Program-made: the position numbers and the translations under genes
Assembly: GCA_020636095.1 (NCBI GenBank)
Contig: JACJYN010000008.1
Location: 367,854 to 431,853, forward strand
Source of the DNA: Lewinellaceae bacterium
GTDB taxonomy: Bacteria > Bacteroidota > Bacteroidia > Chitinophagales > Saprospiraceae
Reading direction: 5' to 3'
Length of the DNA: 64,000 nucleotides
Part shown: positions 9,067-18,705 of the stretch, in pieces
How positions within the stretch are numbered: the stretch's first letter is position 1
Layout: the number at the start of each line of letters is the position of its first letter
Notes under the pieces: model-generated
Seen by the model: the letters and a program-made list of their open reading frames with translations, nothing else
The model's database searches: none
Told to the model about the DNA's origin: nothing

Positions 9067-9230
9067 CTCAACTGCTCTTCCAGCATGCTTTCCAGCAAAA
9101 CCGCCGAAGTTTTCCCACCGCGCAGCTGCAGGGTTTCCTCCGGGGACAGGTAGGTGAAGCCCAGGTCTTGCAGGAACTGTAGGGCGGGAAGTTGGGAGAT
9201 GTGGCCTTCCTGGAAGCTGGGTGGTTTCAT
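9060..9230 (-). pseudogene. 5' fragment of a type I restriction subunit HsdR
   Basis: ATG at 9230 opens MKPPSFQEGHISQLPALQFL followed by GFTYLSPEETLQLRGGKTS and VLLESMLEEQLRK, a pattern I recognise from N-termini of HsdR proteins. Only about 57 codons remain before the junction with the DUF45 fragment; the full protein would be around 1000 aa. The start lies 4 bp after the end of the PIN gene, so it was the next gene of that operon. Confidence 0.75.
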
Positions 9231-9233
9231 TGA

Positions 9234-9697
9234 TCAATGATTACATTCATAACCCTGTAAATGGGTATCAAGGCTCCATATTTTGACTACGTAAGCGCCA
9301 AACTTTGAGCATTGCTCCTTCATTGTTTTATGATAATGTGGTCGCCCAATCCCATACCAGCCTGTGCAGTATTTGGGAAATCAGCTAACCATTCTTCGAT
9401 ATCTTCGGCTTCGGGAAATCTCAACGGCTTCCAGGGCGATTCGCCTTCAATGGATGCAAGGACTTGATCAGTGAATTTCCGTGCAAAGATTTGCCTTTGA
9501 TTGCCATTGTTAAAACGCGCGATATGATTGCCGGTTTCGATTACAGAGGTGATTGGTAATAGAAAAGTGTCTTTATTGTTAATTCGGCGTTCAAAATCTG
9601 CCAGGACTTCACCCCTCTTTTGATTGAAATGGGGAACGTCCAGAACGTTTAGGAATACAGAGGTGTCTACGATCCAGATTACAGGTTTTTCAGGCAT
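9234..9697 (-). pseudogene. PIN-like nuclease-fold protein, one-base frameshift near the end
   Basis: ATG at 9697 starts MPEKPVIWIVDTSVFLNVLD. Acidic residues of a PIN-type site are visible: D in VDTS, E in SVIETGNH, D in GLGDHIIIK. At about 9330 the first frame stops after IIIKQ, but the neighbouring frame continues KEQCSKFGAYVVKIWSLDTH to a TGA at 9234-9236; one missing base (TGGAAGG read as TGAAGG) would rejoin them into 154 aa. Its start is 12 bp after the ATPase stop, so the two are almost certainly co-expressed. PIN domains are RNases in toxin-antitoxin systems; here the partner is an ATPase. The single shift may be a sequence error. Confidence 0.75.
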
Positions 9698-9708
9698 GAC
9701 TGACAAGA

Positions 9709-11057
9709 TTATTTAATGGACTCTAACCACTTTAATGCCTGTTGTTTTTTAGCCTCCGAACCAGGGTGGTGTTTCACAAAACGGTCAATAAGTCCCTTTG
9801 TCAGCAATTCCCCGAGGGCGCCTTGGGCGATCAGTTCCGGGTAGTCGGGAAGATCTGCCATGCGCGCCAGTTCACTCCAACCGGTTTGAGGGTTGCGGTA
9901 ACAAAAAACCACATCGGGAACCGCTTCATTCGGCAAAGCATCCAGGAGCGCCGGATTGTGGCTGCTGATCAGCACAGCCAGCTGTTTTTCTTTTGCAATA
10001 CCATTAATGGATTGCAGCAGCTTGCCCGCCCGGCTAGGATGTACTCCGTTATCTACTTCCTCAATGATTACCAGGCTTCCAAGCTCAGCAGACAACAAAG
10101 CAGCAGCCAGCGCCAAAACCCTCAGCGTACCGTCGGAAAGCAGGCTGGCGTCGCAATAGTGTTCTTCCCCTCCAAAAGTTTCCTTCAATTGGATCATCAC
10201 CTCGCCGCGGGGCCCTTCAAGGAAATCAATTCCCGTAATGTCCTGCTCCGGCAGGCTTTGGATGAATTCCACTATGGCGCTTCTGTTTTTCTCTTTTTCC
10301 TCTTCACTATTCCATAGGTGGTAGAGCACGGCAGACAAATTGCTTCCATCTCCCAACAGTTTCTTTTCCGACAGGAAACTGTAATCCCGCATCTTCTGAG
10401 GAAACGGGTCCAGAAATAAGGCTTCCGCCAGGTGGTCCTCAAATTTTTTTACCACCTTCGGAATCAACTGCTTTACCTTTGTATGCCCGTCGGCGAAGCG
10501 AGCGGCGCTTTCCAGTTGGAGGAATATATTATCTGGTCTGTACAGGAGATCTGAGGCTTCTTTCCGCCTCTCGCAAAATTGTTGTACTCTACACTGATTT
10601 GAGTATTCGCTCCCTTACTGGGTTCAATTGTTCGATACAATGTGTTGTAGCCTTCCTGCCCGGGGGCATAAACCGTCTCACTCTCGATGTGCAATTCCTC
10701 GTTTTCCCGCAGCCCCAGGCTCAGTTCGAGCGTATCGTAGAGGTCATCATGCTTCCTAAAAAAACGAATTTTACCTTTAACTTCAAAAGGGGAAAGCGTA
10801 CAACCCAACCCGAATTCCTTTGTGCCGCGCCGGGGAAGATCGGCAACCCTGCCCCGCACGACCTGATCGTTTTCATTGACCATGTACTGTAGAGAAGACA
10901 GCTTGTGCCCCTGCGCCATCCAGTTCAAAAAGCGGATGGCTTCCAGAGCGTTGCTCTTTCCCGAAGCATTGGCCCCTACCAACACTGTTAAAGGCGAAAG
11001 CTTGAGCTCCGCCTGTCGGTAACTTTTAAAATCTCGAATGGTTATCTTGCCGATCAT
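9709..11057 (-). pseudogene. AAA/RecF-type ATPase, one-base frameshift; probable defence gene
   Basis: ATG at 11057 (MIGKITIRDFKSYRQ). Walker A VGANASGKSN lies at about residues 30-40. The C-terminal half carries SDGTLRVLALAAAL (signature), LVIIEEVDNGVHPSRAG (Walker B plus D-loop) and LISSHNPALLDALP (switch His). This is the AAA_15/AAA_21 'overcoming lysogenisation defect' style ATPase seen in many defence pairs. The first frame ends at 10473; the next continues LESAARFADGHTKVKQ from near 10520. Total 1349 bp is one base short of 450 codons, consistent with a single lost base. Followed by the PIN gene and an HsdR start, so it sat inside a type I restriction operon, like the R-linked ORFs known from such loci. 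Confidence 0.8.
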
Positions 11058-11431
11058 GCTAATGTGTCTTTTATACTCTCCGAAGTTACGATTTTTTGTT
11101 GGTTTGGGGTGTTCTCTCACTCCCAAAGGATTATTATTTGATACTGACTTTAGTGTCAAATTAAACCTAGGCCATTGCCCAATCACCTTATTAACCTTTT
11201 TTGTAACTATTCAGCATCATGGTGATTTAACCCCTGGCGCGAAATTTTGTAGGCTTTTTTTGCCGGAACCCCTTCTCATTCCCCTTGAAAGGGGAAGGTT
11301 TGCTTACAAAATTTCGCACCAGAGGCATCCATAGCCTTATGCTAAATAGTAACCCTTTTTTAACCTTACTTCAACCCAACTTAACCTACCTTTCCCTCCC
11401 TCCCAGGTAATTTTGCTGAAAACCACCCGAT
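11058..11431. other. Intergenic stretch with a family A miniature element
   Basis: No gene is supported here. It contains the upstream region of the ATPase, the family A element at 11203-11353, and just before the next gene a -7-like TAATTTTG (11408-11415) without a clear -33 partner. Confidence 0.5.
11203..11353. mobile_element. Miniature element, family A, copy 1 (151 bp)
   Basis: Ends GTAACTATTCAGCAT and ATGCTAAATAGTAAC (imperfect inverted repeats). Flanked by a perfect 8-bp duplication CCTTTTTT at 11195-11202 and 11354-11361. Near-identical to 18314-18464 and 21054-21204. The interior contains CCCCTTGAAAGGGG and a GCGAAATTTTGTA/TACAAAATTTCGC pair, so the whole unit folds into a hairpin. 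Confidence 0.92.
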
Positions 11432-12355
11432 ATGCATTTTCTACGAAATCACCTGACTTCTTTTTCCCTATTGATCACCCTACTTTCACTTTCCAATGCT
11501 CCCCTGCAGGCTCAGGGGAGCACCATTTCCGGCCAGGTGCTTGGCGAACAGGATGACCCACTGCCCGGCGCCACCATCATGTTGCTCCGGGCGCAGGATT
11601 CTGTACTACAACAGTTTGCCCTAACCGACGCGCAGGGGCAGTTCACTATTAAAAATGCTCCCCTGGGGCGGTATCTGCTGCAGGTTTCTTTCCTGGGTTA
11701 TGACAACCACAGCCAACCGGTGGAAGTGCAGGAAGGGCAGCATTCCACTGACTTAGGCGCCATCCGCATGCAGCCCCGCTCCGAATTGCTGGACGAAGTG
11801 ATCGTCAAAGAAGAGCGCATCCCCATGGCCATCCGCAAAGACACCATCGAGTTTGATGCGGACTCCTTTAAAACCCAGCCCAATGCCGTGGTGGAAGACC
11901 TCCTGAAAAAGTTACCCGGCGTAGAGGTCGGCCGCGACGGAAGCCTCCGCGCTATGGGAGAAGATGTAGAACGGGTGACTGTCGACGGCAAGGAGTTCTT
12001 CGGTAAAGACCCTAAGCTAGCCACTCAGAATCTACCCGCCGATGCCATCGACAAAGTACAGGTATTCGACAAAAAGTCGGACCGGGCGGAATTCTCCGGC
12101 ATCGACGATGGCCAGCGGGAGAAAACCCTCAACCTCAGCCTGAAGGAGGATAGCTATTTCGGGCGTGTCAACGCCGGCTACGGCAATCAGGGGCGCTACA
12201 AAGGCAAGGGCAAGGGCAACCTCAACCGCTTCACCCCCGGCGAGCAATGCTCCATCCTCGGCATGGCCAACAACGTCAACGAACCCGGCTTTTCCCTGGA
12301 CGATTACATTGAATTCATGGGGGGCCTGCAGGGCAGTAACAAGTGCTCCGGATAA
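11432..12355 (+). pseudogene. Truncated TonB-type outer-membrane barrel protein with CarboxypepD_reg N-domain
   Basis: 307 codons. Signal peptide (MHFLRNHLTSFSLLITLLSL), then a carboxypeptidase-regulatory-like beta-sandwich (STISGQVLGEQDDPLPGATI...GRYLLQVSFLGYD) and a plug-like region (VVEDLLKKLPGVEVGRDGSL, VTVDGKEFFGKDPKLATQNL). The barrel begins (GRVNAGYGNQGRYKGKGKGN, FTPGEQCSILGMANNVNEPG) but the frame stops at 12355, where intact relatives have some 600 more residues. The 277 bp that follow show no barrel sequence, so the 3' part was lost by deletion. A second truncated gene of the same kind lies at 20272. Confidence 0.85.
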
Positions 12356-12570
12356 AGCAAGTAACAGCCACTGCCCAACCGGACACAGATCCGGCTGGGG
12401 CTGGGGGTGTTGTTTTTTTAACCCTAACGAAGGAAGGACAATACTCCTTCCCTCCCTCACTGCCGGATAACCCGAATACCATGCCGCCCGCCGCCCCATC
12501 TCCCTCCTGCGCGCTTCCACCATCTGACCGTACTCCTCCTCGCTGAATTTTTTGCCTTCCTTTAAGTGAC

Positions 12571-12598
12571 TTGCTGCTTTGCTTTTTCTCTATATTTG
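12571..12598 (+). promoter_or_regulatory. Bacteroidota-type promoter for the hybrid kinase
   Basis: TTG at 12571-12573, 17 bp, then TATATTTG at 12591-12598, a perfect match to the TAnnTTTG -7 element used by the primary sigma factor of this phylum. It lies 34 bp before the kinase start at 12633. The rest of 12356-12570 holds no recognisable gene. Confidence 0.5.
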
Positions 12599-12632
12599 AA
12601 CTCAAGGGAAAATTACTTCGTAAAAGTAAAAT

Positions 12633-15600
12633 ATGTGCAAGAGCAAATATTCATATCATTGGTTTCTTGTGTGTATGTTGTTGGCAACCAGTTGTGGATT
12701 GCGTGACTCCTCGCTTCCGGCAACTAAGCCAACCACCCAGGTTTGCATATTGGAAAAAGAACAAACCGATTACAGGCTCCAGCCCTTCGTCCAGATTCTG
12801 TCCGATACGATTCCGGGATATACGATCCAGGAAATTATTCAGCCCCAGCTCCAGGAAAAGTTTCAGCTCTATTCCGAATACACCCCAGCTGTTAAGAATT
12901 ATCAATATTACTGGGGTAAGATTCAGGTCGAGAACCGCCTGGCAGAGGCAGAGGAGTATACCGAATGGGTGCTTTCCTTCACCGGCGCCTGGACCACCCT
13001 GGATGTTTTCACGGAAAGGAAAGACGGCTCCTGGAGGCAGGAACAAAATGGAACGTTTACGCCAGACCGGTTGAAAAGATTTGTGCCAACCGCAAAGGGC
13101 AATCTGGTGAAGCTGTTCCTGCCTCCGCATAAGGCTGTGACGGTCTATTTCCGGGGGAAAAGCGAAAGAACGGCCATTTACCCTTCTTTCTACATCCGGT
13201 TAAGGCACATCGAAACTTTTTATGATGACTTACTGAAGAGCAAAGTAGGCAATGCCTTTTTTATGGGGTTTCTGCTGATGATGTTCTCGTACAACCTGAT
13301 CGTATATTTCTTTGGCAAAGACCGCAGTTTTATTTTTTATTCCGGCTATTTGATCATGGTGGTGATCTATGCCGCCTATTCGTCCGAAGACCTGACGGAT
13401 TGGTTGGGCTTGTTTCCCGGCCATCCGGCCTACCAGGGTTTTATAAAGTTGTCGCTCTATCTGGCGATGATGTGTTACCTGGCGTTCATTCGCAGCTTTC
13501 TGGACCTGAGGCATCTGTTACCCAAATGGGATACGGTTTTTAAGGCCGTTATCTATCTGGGGTTCCCCCTGATCACGCTCGACGTTATCGTATTGCTGCT
13601 CACCCATTTCAGCTATGTGGTGGAAGACCGGATAACCGTGCCGTACATTATCCTGGTAATCCTCTTATGTTGTTCCCTGCTGTATCCATTGTTCAAAACA
13701 AAAGATAAGAAGGGGTATTTTATCATTGCCGGTATTACAGCGATCTCTATAGGAGCTATCCTGACCGTCATTTCCCGGGTGTGGGCGCCTCCCTTTTCGA
13801 TTTTTTATCTGAAAACCGGGACCATCGTAGAGGTCATTATTTTCTCCCTCGGTTTGGCCTATCGCCAAAGGCAACAGAAGCAAGCCCAGCAGGAAGCCGA
13901 CTTCAAACTCAAAGAGAGCCAGCTGATCCAGGAAAAGAAGGAGCTGGAAGCCGGCCGGCTGAAAGAGTTGAATGAATTTAAAGCTCGTTTTTATACCAAT
14001 ATCACCCACGAATTTCGTACGCCCCTGACCGTTATCATGGGCATAGCCGATAACCTCACCGGCCACCAACAGGAAAAAGCGCTCATTCAGCGCAATAGCC
14101 AGAACCTGCTGCGCCTCATTAACCAGTTGCTGGACCTGTCCAAACTGGAATCAGGGACCCTGGTTTTAAATAAGGTACATCAGGACGTTATCGCTTATTT
14201 GCAATACCTCACCGAATCCTTTTATTCGGCGTACCCAGAAAAATATCCGCCTGCTTTTTTATTCTGAGGAAAGGGCGGTTATGATGGATTATGATGAGGA
14301 AAAAATACAGCAGATCGTCTATAACCTATTGTCCAACGCGCTGAAATTCACCGGGGAGCAAGGGAAGATCATCTTCCATGCCAGCAAAATCGAACAGGAT
14401 GGGCAGCCCTTTTTAAAATTAAAGGTCAAGGATAACGGCATGGGCATTGCCGAGACGGACCTGCCGCATATTTTCAACCGGTTTTATAGCCTCCCCCAGC
14501 CCCTCCAAAGGAGGGGAGAGGCTAAAGAAGGGCTCCCCCCTGGTGCAGCCCAACATGAGTCCTTTCCTCCTCCTTCGGGAGAGGCGCCGCAGGCGGAGGG
14601 GGCTTTTCTTCAGGGGGATCGAGGGGGGCTTCAGGGAGGCCGGGAGGGGGCTGGCATCGGCCTGTCACTCGCCAAAGAACTGGTGGAATTGATGAACGGG
14701 CGGATAGAAGTACAAAGCCAGTTAGGAAAAGGAACTGAATTTATCCTCTATCTGCCCATTGAAGCAAAGGTGGAGCCAACGGCTGAGGTATTGGTGGCGG
14801 AGCAGGAAGCAGTTCGCAAAACAGGACTGCTTACGCCAGCAGGCATAGATCCGGCCCCTCCGGCTGACGCATCGGACGAAGAGGAGGCATCGCATCGCTC
14901 CGCTTTACCGGAATTGCTGATCATCGAAGACAACCCCGACATCGTCACTTACATTAAAACCATTTTAAAGGATAAGTACAAGGCCCATACGGCTGGAAAT
15001 GGGGCCCTGGGGATTGAAAAAGCGTTGGAAATCATTCCCGACATCATCATCAGCGATGTGATGATGCCTGAAAAAAACGGCTACGAAGTCTGTGAAACCC
15101 TGAAACAGGACGAACGGTACCAGCCATATTCCCATTATCCTGCTCACCGCCAAAGTACGCATACCGACAAAGTGGAAAGTACCTGAAAAATACAGGGGCG
15201 GATGCTTTTCTTACCAAGCCTTTTGACAAGGAAGAGCTCCTCATCCGGTTGGAAAAGCTGGTGGAGTCCCGCCGCCGGTTGCAGCAACGCTATGCCAGTG
15301 GACCCAAAGCTTCCTCAACTGCGGCGCCTTCAATAGATGATCTTTTCCTGCAAAAACTATGGGCGCACATCCAGGACAACCTGAGCGATGCCGAATTTGG
15401 GGTTCCCCAGTTGGCTGCAGTATAGATATGAACCAAATGCAGGTATATCGTAAGGTAAAGGCCCTGACCGGCAAGACCCCCTCCCAGTTCATCCGCTCCT
15501 ACCGCCTTCAAAAAGGGCTCGAACTGCTTCAAAAAGGCGAACTCAATATTTCCGAGATCGCCTACGACGTCGGGTTTACCGACCCCAGTTACTTTTCCCG

Positions 15601-15649
15601 GGTATTTCAAAAGGAATTTGGCAAAAGTCCGAGCGATTTCATAAAGTAA
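12633..15649 (+). pseudogene. 7TM-DISM hybrid histidine kinase / response regulator / AraC protein, several frame breaks
   Basis: Domains in order: signal/lipid region; 7TMR-DISMED2 extracellular domain (about residues 60-190); seven-helix 7TM-DISM segment (GNAFFMGFLLMMFSYNLIVY onward); HisKA with phospho-acceptor His in FYTNITHEFRTPLTVIMG; HATPase (IVYNLLSNALKFTG, DNGMGI, GAGIGLSLAKELVEL); receiver (LLIIEDNPDI, IIISDVMMPEKNGYE); AraC HTH (MQVYRKVKALTGKTPSQFIR to FQKEFGKSPSDF). The frame breaks at about 14260, 15115-15180 and 15411-15425. At least three of these sit where the family consensus calls for a GGCC codon pair, so they may be sequence errors. An in-frame proline/glycine-rich insert occupies the HATPase lid (14487-14650). 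Downstream genes on the plus strand may be targets. Confidence 0.85.
14487..14650 (+). repeat. Palindrome-rich insert inside the HATPase domain
   Basis: Between HIFNRFYS and GREGAGIGLSLAKELVEL, where relatives have about 10 residues, the gene carries some 50 codons rich in P, G, Q and E. The DNA begins AGCCTCCCCCAGCCCCTCC and mirrors itself (AGGAGGGGAGAGGCT). It contains no stop in this frame. The lid loop tolerates length variation, so the insert could be neutral. Confidence 0.6.
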
Positions 15650-15899
15650 CTGATAATCAACGTCTTGGCACTTATCCTACAAACCTTTGTAAGATAAGTC
15701 CTATCTTTTTTTCTCCCTTTGCAAGATAAGTCTATGCTTTTGCAAAATAGGTGAATGGCCTTTGTGCCAGTCTCCTGCATCTTTGTATCAGTCATCCACG
15801 AAGCGGCCACGGCGCCCCGGCAAAGAGGGGTTGTGGCTGCACGGCGGTGGAAATGTTTTAAGACACTGAAATTTTCCAACAACTTAAAATCCATACCAT

Positions 15900-16283
15900 A
15901 TGAAACATCTATTTCTGGGCATAGCCCTGCTGCTGGCGGCCACCGCCGCTGCCCAAATAAAAACGGGAAACTGGCCTGTGATGCGCATGAGCAACCCCAG
16001 CCAATACCTGGAGATCAAGTTCGGTACTGCCCCCCCTGCCAGGCCCGCTCCGGCGGAACAGCCACCACGCAAATTCGATCCCGATACACCCGGCGCCGAC
16101 GAAAAAGGCCTTCAGTCCGGATACCTGCTGTACCTGGTGGCCCTGGCGGCTTGCAATCCCAATGTGTACCTGGAAGAACTGGAGTACATATATAGGTATA
16201 AAGGAGAAAAGCCCCTGACGGAGGAGCAACTCGAGTACCTGATCTGGACGCAGCGCTCGCGGGAGTATGCTTCTGAGAAGTAA
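15900..16283 (+). CDS. Small secreted protein of unknown function
   Basis: 127 aa. Signal peptide MKHLFLGIALLLAATAAAQ is clear. The mature part has a proline-rich segment (APPARPAPAEQPPRKFDPD), then YLLYLVALAACNPNVYLEEL and a charged tail rich in Tyr and Glu. I know no family for it. It is 250 bp after the hybrid kinase and 45 bp before the TPR gene on the same strand, so it may be part of that unit. Confidence 0.65.
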   Translation: MKHLFLGIALLLAATAAAQIKTGNWPVMRMSNPSQYLEIKFGTAPPARPAPAEQPPRKFDPDTPGADEKGLQSGYLLYLVALAACNPNVYLEELEYIYRYKGEKPLTEEQLEYLIWTQRSREYASEK

Positions 16284-16328
16284 GCAGGATCACTATTCAT
16301 TCTCTTATTCATCCAAATAACATCAATT

Positions 16329-17102
16329 ATGAAAACCACCTTTTTTTCCATCGCCCTGCTATTGGGCTGCCTGGCGTTCCTGTCTGCACAGGATATTTAC
16401 CTGCCGGTTTCCAGCTCATCGGAAACGGCCAAAGCAGAATATTTCAAAGCCCTCCAGGCAGGCGAGAACGCCAACATCCCCGGCTTTTTTGACGGGATGA
16501 AAGCAGCCGTGAAAACAGACCCCAACTTCTTCATGGCCTACGTAAATCTGGTATTCGCGGAAACGGCTTTTGGGCAGTACGAAAAAGCCGCTGCCTTCAT
16601 CAAACCCGCCCTACTATTGACCCTGCCGGCTTCAACGAGAATGAACGAATCCATCGCAAAGCCCTGGAAGCAATGGACAAAGACCCGAAAGCCGACCCGG
16701 CTGAATACATGGAAGCGCTACCGCCGCCTACCCCCAACACGGCTGAAGCCCATGACCTGCGACTGGTCGGCTGCATGGCTCAGCAAAGACCCAAAAGCAG
16801 CCGTCAAGCACCTGCTGCGATTGCTGGAATTGCGCCCCGAGTATGGCGGCGGCTATAACACGCTGGGCTACAACTACATGGCGCTCCAGGAGATGGATAA
16901 GGCCAAAGCCGCCTTTGAAAAATACATCGAACTGGCCCCGAACGAACCCAATGCCTACGACAGTATGGGCGAGTACTACCTGAACACCGGAGATTATGCC
17001 AAGTCTGCCGAATACTACGACCGGGCGGTTGCGCTGGGTATGGAAGGCTCGAAGAACGGGGCTGAAAAGGCACGGGCAGCGATCGCCCAAAAGGGCAATT
17101 GA
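16329..17102 (+). CDS. Secreted TPR-repeat protein with two compensating frame breaks
   Basis: Signal peptide MKTTFFSIALLLGCLAFLSA. C-terminal half has classical TPR units (GGGYNTLGYNYMALQEMDKA, EPNAYDSMGEYYLNTGDYAK). The continuous frame is 257 aa, but residues about 98-155 read as unlikely basic protein. The neighbouring frame over 16615-16785 gives sensible sequence: DPAGFNENE, AMDKDPKADPAEYMEALP, AEAHDLRLVG. The first switch is at CCCTACTATTGACCC, where GCC CTG GCC ATT GAC is expected; the second is at ATGGCTCAGC, where ATGGCCCTCAGC fits. Both involve an expected GGCC. The protein resembles tetratricopeptide proteins that end metabolite-sensing operons; function unknown. Confidence 0.75.
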   Translation: MKTTFFSIALLLGCLAFLSAQDIYLPVSSSSETAKAEYFKALQAGENANIPGFFDGMKAAVKTDPNFFMAYVNLVFAETAFGQYEKAAAFIKPALLLTLPASTRMNESIAKPWKQWTKTRKPTRLNTWKRYRRLPPTRLKPMTCDWSAAWLSKDPKAAVKHLLRLLELRPEYGGGYNTLGYNYMALQEMDKAKAAFEKYIELAPNEPNAYDSMGEYYLNTGDYAKSAEYYDRAVALGMEGSKNGAEKARAAIAQKGN

Positions 17103-17211
17103 GGCACTCGGGTCATTGTACGATAAGATCAAAGCTGTGCAAATCTATCGCCGGGTGAACCTGGTGAAGTAGGCGCAGGCAATTTCTTCCATCAAATAAA
17201 AACTATCAACC

Positions 17212-18173
17212 ATGAAAAAAGTAGGCATCATCGGCGGCGCCGGATTCATCGGCAGCTACGTCACCAAGCAATTTTTGGAAAACGGATACCGGGTCAAAGT
17301 CTCGGCCACGGATATTTCCAACAAAGAAAAATATGCGCACCTGTCCGCACTCAAAAATGCGGAAAACATGGAGCTTGCTCCGCTGGACGTGCAGCACCTC
17401 GGCCAACTGAAAGCATTTGCCGCAGGTTGCGACATCCTTGTGCACAGCGGCACGCCGTTCCAACTGGAGGTGGAAGACCCGCAGCGGGACTTGTTCGACC
17501 CGACCATCAAAGGCACGGAGAATTTCCTGCGGGTGGTCAGCGAAACGCCGTCCGTGAAAAAAAGGTGGTGTTCGTCGCTTCGGTGGCGGCGCACAATACT
17601 GATTTCCCAATGCCGGCGCCGGGCTTTGCACCAGCCCATGTGTACACCGAAAAAGACAAGCCCTATTGCAGCGAGGAGAGCCACCCCTACTGTCAGGCGA
17701 AATACTACGCCGACCAGGCTGTTCGGAAATTTACACAAGAAAACCCAGCGCCAGGATTGGACATTGTGACTGTTTCTCCGGTTGGGGTGATGGGCAATCA
17801 GTTGTCGGGCAGGGCAGATTCCACTTCGATGGGTGTACAGTTTTTATTCAAAAATAAAATCGCTCCCAATCCATTTATCCAGATGTTTTACGACCTGGAT
17901 GTGAACTGGGCGCTCGTGGATGTGGCGGATGTTGCCGAATCGGTGTACAAGGCGGCTACCCTCCCCAACCTGCATGGCAAGCATTACCTGATTACCAGCG
18001 AGAGCTACCGGGTGTCGGATATATCGCTGATGCTCAACGGGCAAGAACCAGTCGGGCAACCCAGCATGGTGTATAGCAATGCCCTGGCCACCCAGGATTT
18101 GGGTGTCCATTTCAAGCCGGCCAAGCTGCCGTTGTACCAATATGCGAAAGCGACGGAAGGGGCCACTGTCTAA
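17212..18173 (+). pseudogene. NAD(P)-dependent epimerase/dehydratase (extended SDR), one frameshift
   Basis: Rossmann motif GIIGGAGFIGSYVTKQFLEN at the start, then TIKGTENFLRVV, VVFVASVAA (catalytic Ser/Thr strand) and an S-x24-Y-x3-K type region around YCQAKYYADQAVRKF, as in dihydroflavonol-reductase-like SDRs. The break is at a run of seven A at 17560-17567 (SVKK-VVF), a typical homopolymer error or slip site. Length after repair is about 320 aa, normal for the family. Substrate cannot be told. Confidence 0.8.
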
Positions 18174-18313
18174 TGTTTCGGGGGCGCTTGTCTGCCGACA
18201 GGCAGGCATCAGGTGCCCCCGAAACTTAGTTGAACTCTTCAAAATCACGGGGTACTTGAAGTGGCCTGGATTTCAAACCGGCCAGTGTGCCATTGCATAA
18301 TGTATTCCTTGTA

Positions 18314-18464
18314 GTAACTATTCAGCATCATGGTGATTTAACCCCTGGCGCGAAATTTTGTAGGCTTTTTTTGCCGGAACCCCTTCTCGTTCCCCTTGAA
18401 AGGGGAAGGTTTGCTTACAAAATTTCGCACCAGAGGCATCCATAGCCTTATGCTAAATAGTAAC
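18314..18464. mobile_element. Miniature element, family A, copy 2 (151 bp)
   Basis: Near-identical to the copy at 11203. Perfect 8-bp duplication TCCTTGTA at 18306-18313 and 18465-18472. Lies between the epimerase and the NTF2 gene. Confidence 0.92.
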
Positions 18465-18511
18465 TCCTTGTAAAAAGAACCAACCCAAACGGGCAAGCCG
18501 AAAACCGCTTA

Positions 18512-18673
18512 GAGCATGTTTGGAGGCCGGGTTTGGAGATAAAAAGTGTCAATTTTTTGTTGATATAAGGCATCTTTTTGCAGCTCATACTGGTGGTACG
18601 GGCAAAAAAAGTAACGCAATATCAGCAAAAAAGGGGCATTTTTTAGCCCAAAGATTGGCCTCCAAACATGCTC
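18512..18673. mobile_element. Miniature element, family B, copy 2 (162 bp)
   Basis: Ends GAGCATGTTTGGAGG and CCTCCAAACATGCTC. TTA flanks both sides (18509-18511 and 18674-18676). Nearly identical to 40371-40533. It lies 33 bp before the start of the NTF2 gene and 48 bp after a family A element, so two unrelated elements chose the same spacer. Confidence 0.88.
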
Positions 18674-18705
18674 TTAGAGCTAGGCAACCATCAAAATTTA
18701 GTAAA

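Noticed and set aside
18520..18705. Upstream extension of the NTF2 gene to 18520
   Set aside because: That stretch is the family B miniature element; the signal peptide begins at ATG 18706.
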